From Pseudothermotoga thermarum DSM 5069 (GTDB lineage: Bacteria; Thermotogota; Thermotogae; Thermotogales; DSM-5069), in contig NC_015707.1 in NCBI RefSeq assembly GCF_000217815.1, forward strand, positions 1,166,014-1,230,013: a stretch of DNA of 64,000 nucleotides, given 5' to 3'. Shown one piece after another: positions 9,084 through 16,732 of the stretch. The notes under the pieces were generated by a model, which saw only the letters and a list, made by a program, of their open reading frames with translations, was not told where the DNA came from and did no database searches. Numbering within the stretch: the first letter of the stretch is position 1; every line of letters starts with the position of its first letter. The position numbers were made by a program, and so were the translations under genes.

Positions 9084-9511
9084 ATGTTTGAAAATCAACA
9101 AACCAATCAATTTAGCGAAATAGCCAGTTCAAAAGGAATTGAAAAGCTAATTCAAGCACTAGAGGATGGTGATTGGCGTATTCGCAGGTTAGCAGCTGAA
9201 ACACTTGGAAAAACAGGTGATCCAAAAGCCGTTGAACCTTTGATTCAAGCACTGGAAGATAATGATTCAATTCTTAGAAAATTAGCGCTGAAGCTCTTGG
9301 TAGAATAGGTGATCCTAAGGCTGTTGAGCCGTTGATTGAACGATTGAAGGATAGTGACCCATACGTTCGCAAATCAACAGCCGAAGCTCTTGGCAAAATA
9401 GGTGATTCAAGGGCTGTTGAACCTTTGATACAAGCGTTAAAGGATGATGATGAAAATGTTCGCAGTTCGGCATCAAAAGCGCTCGAGAAAATAACTGGTC
9501 AAAAGTACTGA
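9084..9511 (+). pseudogene. HEAT-repeat (PBS-lyase-like) protein with a frameshift
   Basis: Four HEAT units of 31 residues can be read (for example [22 protein letters not shown] and [19 protein letters not shown], each ended by a LGK(T/I)GD turn), but in two frames. The first frame starts at 9084 after AAAGGGG and stops at 9308 after 74 aa. From about 9285 the next frame carries the rest to a TGA at 9509-9511. One missing base in TTAGCGCTGAAG, where TTAGCAGCTGAAG is expected, explains it. An intact protein would be about 142 aa. Proteins of this type are protein-protein scaffolds; the name PBS lyase comes from the repeat family and does not imply a phycobilin role. A sequencing error or slippage at the site cannot be excluded. 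Confidence 0.8.
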
Positions 9512-9830
9512 ACAAATGGATGCAAATCAGCTGGCAAGTATTTTTCGAAATGATTTAAGACTAATTGTGTCAATTCGATTGTTTTCTTCAATGACAAGCA
9601 ATAGCAAAATCACTCTTTTTGCTTGATAACCGATGATAACGTAGAAACTACTGCTATGACAATGGTGTCAAACTTATAAACTACACTTGATTGCTACCTA
9701 TGAGAAAGAAGCGTTTGATATTTAGTAGAAACACGCATCCTTTCACTGCTTTCAACTTGTCCTGCTCTGCCATATAAACTTTTGCACGTTGTTTTTTTTC
9801 TAAGCTTTCATGCCAAAGGTTTTGGTACGC
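9512..9830. repeat. Non-coding stretch with two decayed CRISPR repeats
   Basis: No convincing gene is seen here. Two segments resemble worn CRISPR repeats: about 9641-9673 (GTAGAAACTACTGCTATGAC ... AATGGTG ... AAAC-like end) and about 9685-9712, with TTGCTACCTATGAGAAAGAAG close to the CACTACCTATGAGGAATGG core. Together with the relic leader at 8937 they suggest an old array whose front half was replaced by the HEAT gene. The copies are weak and the exact ends are uncertain. Confidence 0.45.
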
Positions 9831-10097
9831 AGTAATTTTGTTCGTAAGTCGAACTTGTCGTCGACCTACGATAATGCAAAAACTACTGGAGGTCGACGAC
9901 AAACAGTTTTTATACACTACAACTGACAAAACTCAAGTTAGATATTTTTAACTCTGAATCGCAAGACCTCCTTCACCCCCAAGGTCGACGACAAATTAGT
10001 TATGCAAACATTCCAAAAGTTGACTTGACAAAAGCAAAAGTGATATAATTTGACTGGAATCCAAAAATGCTGGTATAATCACATATAGAGAAAACGG
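9831..10097 (+). promoter_or_regulatory. Leader of CRISPR array 2
   Basis: The leader runs up to the first repeat at 10098 and is closely matched by 16470-16732 before array 3. It contains a palindromic hairpin (9855-9902), a third copy of the right arm AGGTCGACGACAA (9982-9994), and two head-to-tail promoters: TTGACT 10020-10025 / TATAAT 10044-10049 and TTGACT 10050-10055 / TATAAT 10074-10079. Both have 18-base spacers, and the second is extended by TGG. The second would start transcripts just before the first repeat. New spacers should enter at this end. Confidence 0.85.
9855..9902. repeat. Leader palindrome (13-bp inverted repeat, 22-base loop)
   Basis: TTGTCGTCGACCT (9855-9867) and AGGTCGACGACAA (9890-9902) are perfect complements. 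The loop ACGATAATGCAAAAACTACTGG is almost unchanged at 16503-16524 and 20624-20645. Conservation of the loop argues for more than a simple terminator stem. A T-run (CAGTTTTTAT) follows 4-5 bases later, so it could also end transcription of the gene upstream. Confidence 0.85.
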
Positions 10098-12061
10098 GTT
10101 TGAACCCTACCTATAAGGAATGGAAACAACTCTAACTTCGAATCTGTCGGGATATATTGCTGAGTTTGAACCCTACCTATAAGGAATGGAAACAGGATTG
10201 ATTCTTCCACCACCTTCAAATGTTAATGCAGTTTGAACCCTACCTATAAGGAATGGAAACACAAACTTTCCATCTTTGAACAACAGTGAAGCACTTAACG
10301 TTTGAACCCTACCTATAAGGAATGGAAACCTACATTCATTGTAATCATTCAACCACCTCCAATCGTTTGAACCCTACCTATAAGGAATGGAAACGTACGT
10401 ATAGTCTCCGATGATAATTTCCGCCATTGGTTTGAACCCTACCTATAAGGAATGGAAACTTGTTTTTTTGCAAAATTGATTCGATACACGAAATGAGTTT
10501 GAACCCTACCTATAAGGAATGGAAACATGTTTTCCACCAATGCGTCCAATCGATCCCGTTCAGTTTGAACCCTACCTATAAGGAATGGAAACACCATATG
10601 ATGTGTTCGTTCGTACTATGGACCAGGTGTTTGAACCCTACCTATAAGGAATGGAAACTACGTATACACAAACGTCTGATAAATTTGAATCACAGTTTGA
10701 ACCCTACCTATAAGGAATGGAAACTTGTTCCTGATGTTTAGCGCCTTAAGCACGGAATCCTCAACGTTTGAACCCTACCTATAAGGAATGGAAATTTTTC
10801 GAGTATACCAGTAAGTTCGGAACTGTGCAAAGTTTGAACCCTACCTATAAGGAATGGAAACTTTGATTCGGTAACTTTTATTTTTTGCTTTATAAAGGTT
10901 TGAACCCTACCTATAAGGAATGGAAACGCGTTAGACAAATTTGTTAATTCAACAGGCTTCTCTGGGTTTGAACCCTACCTATAAGGAATGGAAACTGATA
11001 TATACGCGTGAAATCCGTAATCACTCGGAAAATGTTTGAACCCTACCTATAAGGAATGGAAACTGTATCTGAGTGTAAGAGATAGTGCCTTGAAAGATTG
11101 TTTGAACCCTACCTATAAGGAATGGAAACAGTACTAGTACATGCCGGCAATCTATCCAACCGCTGTGTTTGAACCCTACCTATAAGGAATGGAAACTTTT
11201 CTTCGCCGTTCCTACGCTTAGTCTATATTCTTGTTTGAACCCTACCTATAAGGAATGGAAACGGATCTGTTACTGCATCTGGTCTTTCGTTAAGCATCGT
11301 TTGAACCCTACCTATAAGGAATGGAAACAGCTTGTCTGCACTTGGCGCAGATTGTATGCTAAGGTTTGAACCCTACCTATAAGGAATGGAAACTATTGTG
11401 ATAGACTGTGACCACATTTTTATCTCTGACGTTTGAACCCTACCTATAAGGAATGGAAACGTATTCAGAACACGGTGTCACGTACAATTTGAAATCCGTT
11501 TGAACCCTACCTATAAGGAATGGAAACTTTGGTTTTAGCGGGCGCTGCGAAGGCGGGCGAGCGTTTGAACCCTACCTATAAGGAATGGAAACTACGTATA
11601 CACAAACGTCTGATAAATTTGAATCACAGTTTGAACCCTACCTATAAGGAATGGAAACTTGTTCCTGATGTTTAGCGCCTTAAGCACGGAATCCTCAACG
11701 TTTGAACCCTACCTATAAGGAATGGAAATTTTTCGAGTATACCAGTAAGTTCGGAACTGTGCAAAGTTTGAACCCTACCTATAAGGAATGGAAACCACGT
11801 CCGTTCATAATCACCCCTAATAAGACCTACCGTGTTTGAACCCTACCTATAAGGAATGGAAACTCGTCGTGCGAGCCGTGCGAGCTTGCTTCTGTCGTGT
11901 TTGAACCCTACCTATAAGGAATGGAAACGGTCTTCCGTTACCAATTGATTGCCTTACGCTTTTGTTTGGACCCTACCTATGAAGAATGGAAACGGTATTA
12001 CAGGCACAAAAGTGTAATGTCCGCAACAAACGTGTGTGCGTCACCTAAAAGGAATGAAAAC
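10098..12061 (+). CRISPR. CRISPR array 2 (about 30 repeats)
   Basis: Repeats of 30 bases begin GTTTGAACCCTACC and end TATAAGGAATGGAAAC, spaced by 35-41 bases. The first starts at 10098 and the last intact one at 11899. The copy at 11964-11993 is altered (GTTTGGACCC..., GAAGAATGG) and one near 12032-12061 is badly degenerate, giving the distal end. Two copies (10766, 11700) end in GAAAT instead of GAAAC. A block with three spacers (10629-10861) is repeated exactly at 11563-11795. The leader is at 9831-10097. Expected use is crRNA for the Csm complex. Confidence 0.97.
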
Positions 12062-12417
12062 ACCACCATCCTGATACCTAATAGATCTTGTGGATAACAG
12101 CAATGCGCATGTCATTTATTGAAACTGCTTAAAATAAAGCAAAAAGCACACCTTGAAGTTGAACGGTTATTGGTAATAATTTGCTACTAAAAATTGTTCA
12201 AAAGCTACTATTTTAGAATCCCAAGATACGGTGTAAATTCTCTATACGGTGTGACGTTCAGTCTTCTTTGAAAGTCGAAGAAATCATTTCGAACCTGCCA
12301 GATTTTGCTCTTGCCTTCTCGCTTGCTTTGTTCCTCATTGCAAACATACGCATCTTTGGGATGACTCTCGACTAACTGAGAGCAAATTGTTTGTTGTGCG
12401 AGGAAAAAGGAGGTGAG
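12062..12417. other. Intergenic region between array 2 and the accessory cassette
   Basis: No supported gene or clear promoter is seen. The minus strand holds an 84-codon open frame (12208-12462) whose left part (residues such as KREGKSKIWQVRNDFFDF) looks protein-like. It overlaps the better supported plus-strand gene at 12418 and lacks a ribosome site, so it is at best a fragment. A strong AAGGAGGTGAG lies at the right edge. Confidence 0.4.
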
Positions 12418-13059
12418 ATGGTGGTCAAACCCATCTATGCTCTGAGCGATGAGGAATACCAAAGGTTAAAGGATTTATCTGGAATGGACAACGAAGGACG
12501 CCTACCAATGATGCTCGAACCATTGGATTTTGAGTCAGATGTTGAAGCATACTTCAAAATCTTCGGTGTGCTGGCACAGACTCAGCAAGAAGTCTTGGTC
12601 ATAGGTACGGCTATTATCAAGAACAAGAAAAAGCAGAAAACAATCAAAATGCTTACGCGTGCGCTGATAAAACCAGGTTGTATCGTGTACAAGACACCGA
12701 TCGTGATTAACGAAGTGGACTCGATTATGAAAACTATGTCGGAAAACACCGACTTGGAAGTCTACAGTAACGAGGACAATTATCTTGGGTTGATGAAAGG
12801 AGGTAGTTCGGTCGTGTCGGATTTTCTGAAGGCTTTGAGTAAATTCAGTGAGGTTACGGAGGACGCGTTGAATGTACTTCATCTGTCTGTCCAAGAACTT
12901 GAGAGTTTAGCAAATTTGCTACCGACTGAACGAGGTTATACAATAGAAGTACAGAACCTGAGAGACGAGGCACAGGAGGCGTTCAAGAAAATTTACGGTT
13001 TAATTGTAAAGGCAACAGAGTTATACGTAAGGATGAGCAAATCCATGGTGGAAGAGTGA
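12418..13059 (+). CDS. Hypothetical protein, 213 aa
   Basis: I do not recognise this protein. The ATG at 12418 follows a near-perfect AAGGAGGTGAG, which decides the start. It is soluble, acidic at the C-terminus and largely helical after residue 120. The middle has a strand pair around EVLVIGTAIIKNKKKQK and PGCIVYKTPIVINEVDS. The C-terminal part (residues about 125-210) reads as two long helices with possible coiled-coil character. No membrane segment or signal peptide is present. It is the first gene of a cassette between arrays 2 and 3, followed by two small membrane-associated proteins in the same direction. Confidence 0.75.
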   Translation: MVVKPIYALSDEEYQRLKDLSGMDNEGRLPMMLEPLDFESDVEAYFKIFGVLAQTQQEVLVIGTAIIKNKKKQKTIKMLTRALIKPGCIVYKTPIVINEVDSIMKTMSENTDLEVYSNEDNYLGLMKGGSSVVSDFLKALSKFSEVTEDALNVLHLSVQELESLANLLPTERGYTIEVQNLRDEAQEAFKKIYGLIVKATELYVRMSKSMVEE

Positions 13060-13087
13060 TTTTCTCTAAACCAAGGGGGTGTGTACT

Positions 13088-13273
13088 TTGAAGAATTTTC
13101 TTCATGCACTTCGATCCATAGGTTTGATAAGTATCGCCGTTATCCTGTTGATTGCCTTACCCGTGATTATCATCGTAACAACATACATTTTTGGAATATT
13201 CGTGGTGTGCCTTGCGGTCTTTTTCATCGTCAAAGGTATACTGGGTTTGAAAGAGCTTAAACAGAGGAAATAA
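13088..13273 (+). CDS. Small membrane protein, 61 aa
   Basis: Residues about 11-50 are almost entirely hydrophobic (IGLISIAVILLIALPVIII, then IFGIFVVCLAVFFIVKGIL) and form two membrane helices with a very short turn. The C-terminus KELKQRK is basic and should face the cytoplasm. The TTG start at 13088 is chosen because AAGGGGG ends 8 bases upstream. No family is recognised. Its position directly before the DUF1232 gene suggests that the two act together at the membrane. Confidence 0.65.
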   Translation: MKNFLHALRSIGLISIAVILLIALPVIIIVTTYIFGIFVVCLAVFFIVKGILGLKELKQRK

Positions 13274-13294
13274 ACACTTTGGGGGGTGCTTAAG

Positions 13295-13714
13295 ATGGCA
13301 AGCTTGGGTGATTTCTTCAATCGTCTGAAAAATCTCGTTTCGAACAAAAGACTTGATGAACTTTTCAACGAGGTTTTGAGATATTTGAGAAGGTATCACG
13401 TACCAGAAATTGTCTATATAGTACGTCGTTTTATGGTTTTCCTTAGATTAATTGGCAAGCCAAAGGCTTTGCTCATCGCTTCGTTGGTGCTTGGTTATGT
13501 GCTATTGCCTCTTGATCTTTGCCCAGATTTCATTCCGTTTTTCGGCTTGCTTGACGATGTTTTACTCATAATAACAGCCATGGAAATGATCGCCGCTGGA
13601 GTGTACAATTTTCAAACGATTTTCAGAAGGATGATAAAGCGTTTCCAACAACAGCGCATAAAGCAAAAACCAAGCAGAGAGATTTACAGAAAACTTATCC
13701 AACTTGGTTGCTGA
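13295..13714 (+). CDS. DUF1232 (YkvA-like) membrane protein
   Basis: A 139-aa protein with the DUF1232 signature at about residues 65-95: YVLLPLDLCPDFIPFFGLLDD, recalling the YxLsPiDLiPDfipvlGylDD consensus, followed by a hydrophobic helix. The N-terminal 45 residues are helical and basic, and the C-terminus is strongly basic (KRFQQQRIKQKPSREIYRK). The family is widespread, small and membrane-associated, with no settled function. The ATG at 13295 follows a GGGGGG-rich ribosome site, 21 bases after the small membrane protein. Confidence 0.82.
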   Translation: MASLGDFFNRLKNLVSNKRLDELFNEVLRYLRRYHVPEIVYIVRRFMVFLRLIGKPKALLIASLVLGYVLLPLDLCPDFIPFFGLLDDVLLIITAMEMIAAGVYNFQTIFRRMIKRFQQQRIKQKPSREIYRKLIQLGC

Positions 13715-13772
13715 GTGCAAATCGTACGTTGGCAGCTTACAAAGTGAAAGGATTGGCTGAGGCGGTGATGCG

Positions 13773-14029
13773 ATGGGGGGAGAAATGCTTGAGATTGCGG
13801 CTGAATTAAAGAAGCATTATTTGGGTTTTGTTTTATCGAGATTAAAGGCTGCAGGTTTGAGTGAGGAGAATAGTTGAAGATATGAGATTCTTCAAAGACT
13901 CTGGGAGCATTACAGACACAAGCTGAGGTGTTTTAACAGGAACCGGTTATGGTACAACAGAAGTGATGAGGAGCTGGTGAAGTGGTTATTTCAATTTCTT
14001 TTATTGGTGCAGTTTTCCTTCTTAAGTTG
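13773..14029 (+). pseudogene. Possible decayed ORF with internal stop
   Basis: From ATG 13773 a protein-like frame (MGGEMLEIAAELKKHYLG ... AAGLSEENS) meets a TGA at 13875. The same frame continues as RYEILQRLWEHYRHKLRCF and then DEELVKWLFQF until about 14029, running into the start of the next gene. Both parts are charged, helical and use codons like the neighbours. I read it as an interrupted small gene. It matches no family I know, and chance reading frames remain possible. Confidence 0.35.
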
Positions 14030-15199
14030 ACAGGTCCTAGACCATATATGAGTTTAGATAGCGAATCTTCATATGTTTATACCAAATTGCCTAAAAGTAT
14101 TTTGAAAATGATTTTCTTAATGTTCTCTTTAATCAGTTATTATCACGTGCTAGTTAACAGAACTCTTTTAACCTATAAATTCATCCATTACAAAATCGAA
14201 GAAAGCGATGTGCCAAGAAAAAGGAAAAAATACATCTATGACAGGTACGTTGAAGTCAAATGTTCCTCTTTCGACGTACAGGAAGATTCAAACGAAAAAA
14301 GCCCAATGAAGTTTTGGTTGGCAAAAAAATGCAGAATAAGGTACATAAACAATGGCAGGGAATGTGGAAAACGCATTGCAGGTAAATCAAATTACAACGT
14401 CATACCTTTCGAAGTTAAAACTGAGGATGGTAACCTCACGGGAGCAATAGGTTGTGAGATCGCAAGAGATTGCTTAGTTATTAGATTTGATAAGCGATTT
14501 TTCAACTACACAATGGTGATTAACCTTTGCTCGGCAGTCTGCAAGGCAATTGAGAAACTTTTCAACTACGGTGAAAACGAGCTCTTTTTCCTTGTGGATG
14601 AGAAAATGAACCTCAACGATTCAGACCACATTTTCGCTTTATTCTACGATAGAACAGGAAACGAAGAGATCGAGTTTGAGACCATCGCAGAAAATTTTAT
14701 GGACATTCTTAAAGTTGCGTACGATTCTCTTAACACGTGCAACTGCGTTAAAGGTTGCACGAATTGTATGGCGATCCGCAGGGTTGACTATGAGTATATA
14801 TTCGATAAACAAAAAGCTATCAAAGCTTTGAAGCTATCCATATTTGAAAGGGATGAAACAACGAAATACTGTGATGAAGAATCTGCCGTTGTTGAAGAGG
14901 TTACTGTAATCTCCGAGCCAAATACGGGCAAGTTCCGTGTGCAATCTTCTTTGATTAATCGGGAATTCGAATATTACGAGAGCACTTTGGATAAGCAGAA
15001 GAAAGTCAACTTGGAATACAAAAATCTTGCAAAAATTCTCAAGCTATATTGTGGAAGAGCTGATGAAATTGTTATAAAATCAAAACAGCAATGGGTTGTT
15101 GAAAAGATCAACTTTCTGACGTCCTCTGACGACACTTACATTGATGAATTTTGTTTTTACCGACTTGCCTATAAAAACGTTGTTGGAATAAAGATATAA
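13982..15199 (+). CDS. DUF1998/MZB-like zinc-binding protein, helicase domains absent
   Basis: A 405-aa protein. Residues about 165-265 resemble the DUF1998 (MrfA/DrmB-type) domain that follows superfamily 2 helicase cores. A helix IAENFMDILKVAYDSL leads into a four-cysteine cluster C253-N-C255 and C259-T-N-C262, preceded by the FALFYDRTGNEE segment equivalent to the family's LFDxxPGG turn. No Walker A, DEAD box or other helicase motif is present in it or next to it. The N-terminal 60 residues are hydrophobic and may be mis-started or derived from other sequence. It may be a helicase remnant, or a stand-alone DNA-binding subunit like DISARM DrmB. It lies 21 bases before the TPR/cold-shock-like gene. 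Confidence 0.6.
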   Translation: MVISISFIGAVFLLKLTGPRPYMSLDSESSYVYTKLPKSILKMIFLMFSLISYYHVLVNRTLLTYKFIHYKIEESDVPRKRKKYIYDRYVEVKCSSFDVQEDSNEKSPMKFWLAKKCRIRYINNGRECGKRIAGKSNYNVIPFEVKTEDGNLTGAIGCEIARDCLVIRFDKRFFNYTMVINLCSAVCKAIEKLFNYGENELFFLVDEKMNLNDSDHIFALFYDRTGNEEIEFETIAENFMDILKVAYDSLNTCNCVKGCTNCMAIRRVDYEYIFDKQKAIKALKLSIFERDETTKYCDEESAVVEEVTVISEPNTGKFRVQSSLINREFEYYESTLDKQKKVNLEYKNLAKILKLYCGRADEIVIKSKQQWVVEKINFLTSSDDTYIDEFCFYRLAYKNVVGIKI

Positions 15200-15220
15200 T
15201 GATTCTTGGAGGTGGGGCGT

Positions 15221-16465
15221 TTGAATCAACAACCAAAAAGAAGCAATCAAATGCTCAGAGAGATGTATAATTCGTTGAAGACCCATCTTAATGCTAAGGA
15301 TTTTCAAAAAGCTTATGAGATTGCGACTGCGATCTTGAATGAGAATGACCCATTTTGGACGAAGCAAGTCAACAGATACCTTCCTTGGATTTTGTTCAAC
15401 CTCAAGCTGAAATCCCAACGAATATCCTTAGAAGAATTGCACCAAACCGTTGAAACGATAGTAACGCTGAGCGAGAGAAAGAACGGTTTTGTTTTGCGCT
15501 CAGTTTCTATTCTTGCCTCGGAAACCCTTAAAAAGGCTGATCGTAAAAAGGGATTGCAAATCTTGCAATCGGCGAATGAACTGTTGGACAAGATAAATGT
15601 TGATGAACTCAGCGACAAACCGTTGGAAAGTTCAAAGTATAAAGATAAAGCAGGTAAAAACAAGGTGCTTCCATCTGAAAGAGAAAAATGGTATCAATTG
15701 AAAACCAAGATTCTGCTTGTCCTTAAAAAGTACGACGAATGTATTCAACAGTGTAGAAATGCTTTAAAAGTATCAAATTTAATTGATCCGGTATGGTTTT
15801 ATTATAGAATCGCCTGTGCAAGTTCTTACATTGGAAAATACGAAGAAGGTCTCGAAGCCTTGGAAAAAGTGTTACTTTACAAAGATGACTGGTATGTTCA
15901 AAAACTTTTCTTTGAAATATACGCTAAGATGAAAGACTTTGACAATGCGCTGAAATATGGATGCAGAACCGCCCTTAACAGTGCAAGTGACTCGCAAAAG
16001 TTGACGTTCTACCTGAATTTCGCGGATTTTCTCAAGGCACATAACTACAAACGTGAAGCGGACTTGCACTATTATCTCTATCTAAAAACCTTGGAAAAGA
16101 TGAAGGATGGTCAGAAAAACGACACAAATGTCAAGAGAGTCTATGGCAGTTTGACCGACAAGAACGTCGTAAAAATGAGAGAACAAGATGTCAGATCAGA
16201 ACTGGCGAAGTTTTGGAAAGATAACAAATTCAGAAACGAAAAGCAACTTGAAGGTACGGTCGCAAAAGTTATCAACAACGGTGCTGGATTCATAAAATCT
16301 TCTGACTCTCAAAGCTACTATTTCAAGTTAGAGGATGTGGAAAATGCCCCAAAAAGCGCTCACGAGTTGCGAAACAAAAAAGTCAAATTCTATCCCACCA
16401 AAAGCTATGACAAAAAGAAGGGCATGGAAAGCTGGGCTGCTGTGGGAATAGTGGTTGTTGAGTAG
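15221..16465 (+). CDS. TPR-like protein with C-terminal cold-shock-type OB domain
   Basis: A 414-aa protein. Residues about 10-330 are repeated helix pairs of TPR type (for example KDFQKAYEIATAIL, KYDECIQQCRNALKVS, KYEEGLEALEKVLLYKDD and DFDNALKYGCRTAL). The last 75 residues read as a cold-shock-like beta barrel: LEGTVAKVINNGAGFIKSSD, then YYFKLEDV, and VKFYPTKSYDKKKGMESWAAVGIVVVE, matching the GxVxxxxxxxGFI...G..A.nV plan. A nucleic-acid-binding adaptor is likely. The TTG at 15221 is chosen because GGAGGTGGGG lies just upstream. Its stop is 4 bases before the leader module of array 3, so it sits tightly inside the CRISPR island. Confidence 0.68.
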   Translation: MNQQPKRSNQMLREMYNSLKTHLNAKDFQKAYEIATAILNENDPFWTKQVNRYLPWILFNLKLKSQRISLEELHQTVETIVTLSERKNGFVLRSVSILASETLKKADRKKGLQILQSANELLDKINVDELSDKPLESSKYKDKAGKNKVLPSEREKWYQLKTKILLVLKKYDECIQQCRNALKVSNLIDPVWFYYRIACASSYIGKYEEGLEALEKVLLYKDDWYVQKLFFEIYAKMKDFDNALKYGCRTALNSASDSQKLTFYLNFADFLKAHNYKREADLHYYLYLKTLEKMKDGQKNDTNVKRVYGSLTDKNVVKMREQDVRSELAKFWKDNKFRNEKQLEGTVAKVINNGAGFIKSSDSQSYYFKLEDVENAPKSAHELRNKKVKFYPTKSYDKKKGMESWAAVGIVVVE

Positions 16466-16469
16466 GCAA

Positions 16470-16732
16470 AATTTATTCGCTATGCGAACTTGTCGTCGAC
16501 CTATGATAATGCAAAAACTACTGGAGGTCGACGACAAACAGTTTTTATTCTCTACGACTGACAAAACTCAAGTTAGATATTTTTAACTCTCACTCACAAG
16601 TCCACCTTCACCCCCCAGGTCGACGACAAATTAGCTATACGAATTTCCAAAAAGTTGACTTGGCAAAAGCAAAAGTGATATAATTTGACCAGAATCCAAA
16701 AATGCTGGTATAATCACATATAGAAAAAACGG
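16470..16732 (+). promoter_or_regulatory. Leader of CRISPR array 3
   Basis: The leader is almost the same as that of array 2. It has AATTTATTCGCTATGC (16470-16485), the palindrome arms TTGTCGTCGACCT (16490-16502) and AGGTCGACGACAA (16525-16537), and the extra right arm at 16617-16629. Tandem promoters are TTGACT 16655-16660 / TATAAT 16679-16684 and TTGACC 16685-16690 / TATAAT 16709-16714. The first repeat begins at 16733. It starts directly after the stop codon of the TPR/cold-shock-like gene. Confidence 0.88.
16490..16537. repeat. Leader palindrome of array 3
   Basis: The 13-bp inverted repeat and its 22-base loop match the copy at 9855-9902 with only a C/T change at the loop start (TATGATAATGC for TACGATAATGC). 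The conserved loop and arms are followed by CAGTTTTTAT. Confidence 0.87.

Noticed and set aside
9084-9511. Phycocyanobilin lyase activity for the HEAT-repeat gene
   Set aside because: The name comes from the repeat family; nothing else in the window points to bilin chemistry.
10460-11369. Open frames reading LNPTYKEWK in array 2 and their minus-strand counterparts
   Set aside because: Repeat-derived frames crossing unrelated spacers; not genes.
12208-12462. Minus-strand open frame of 84 codons before the 213-aa gene
   Set aside because: No ribosome site, overlaps the better supported plus-strand start at 12418, and no recognisable family; could be a fragment but cannot be supported.
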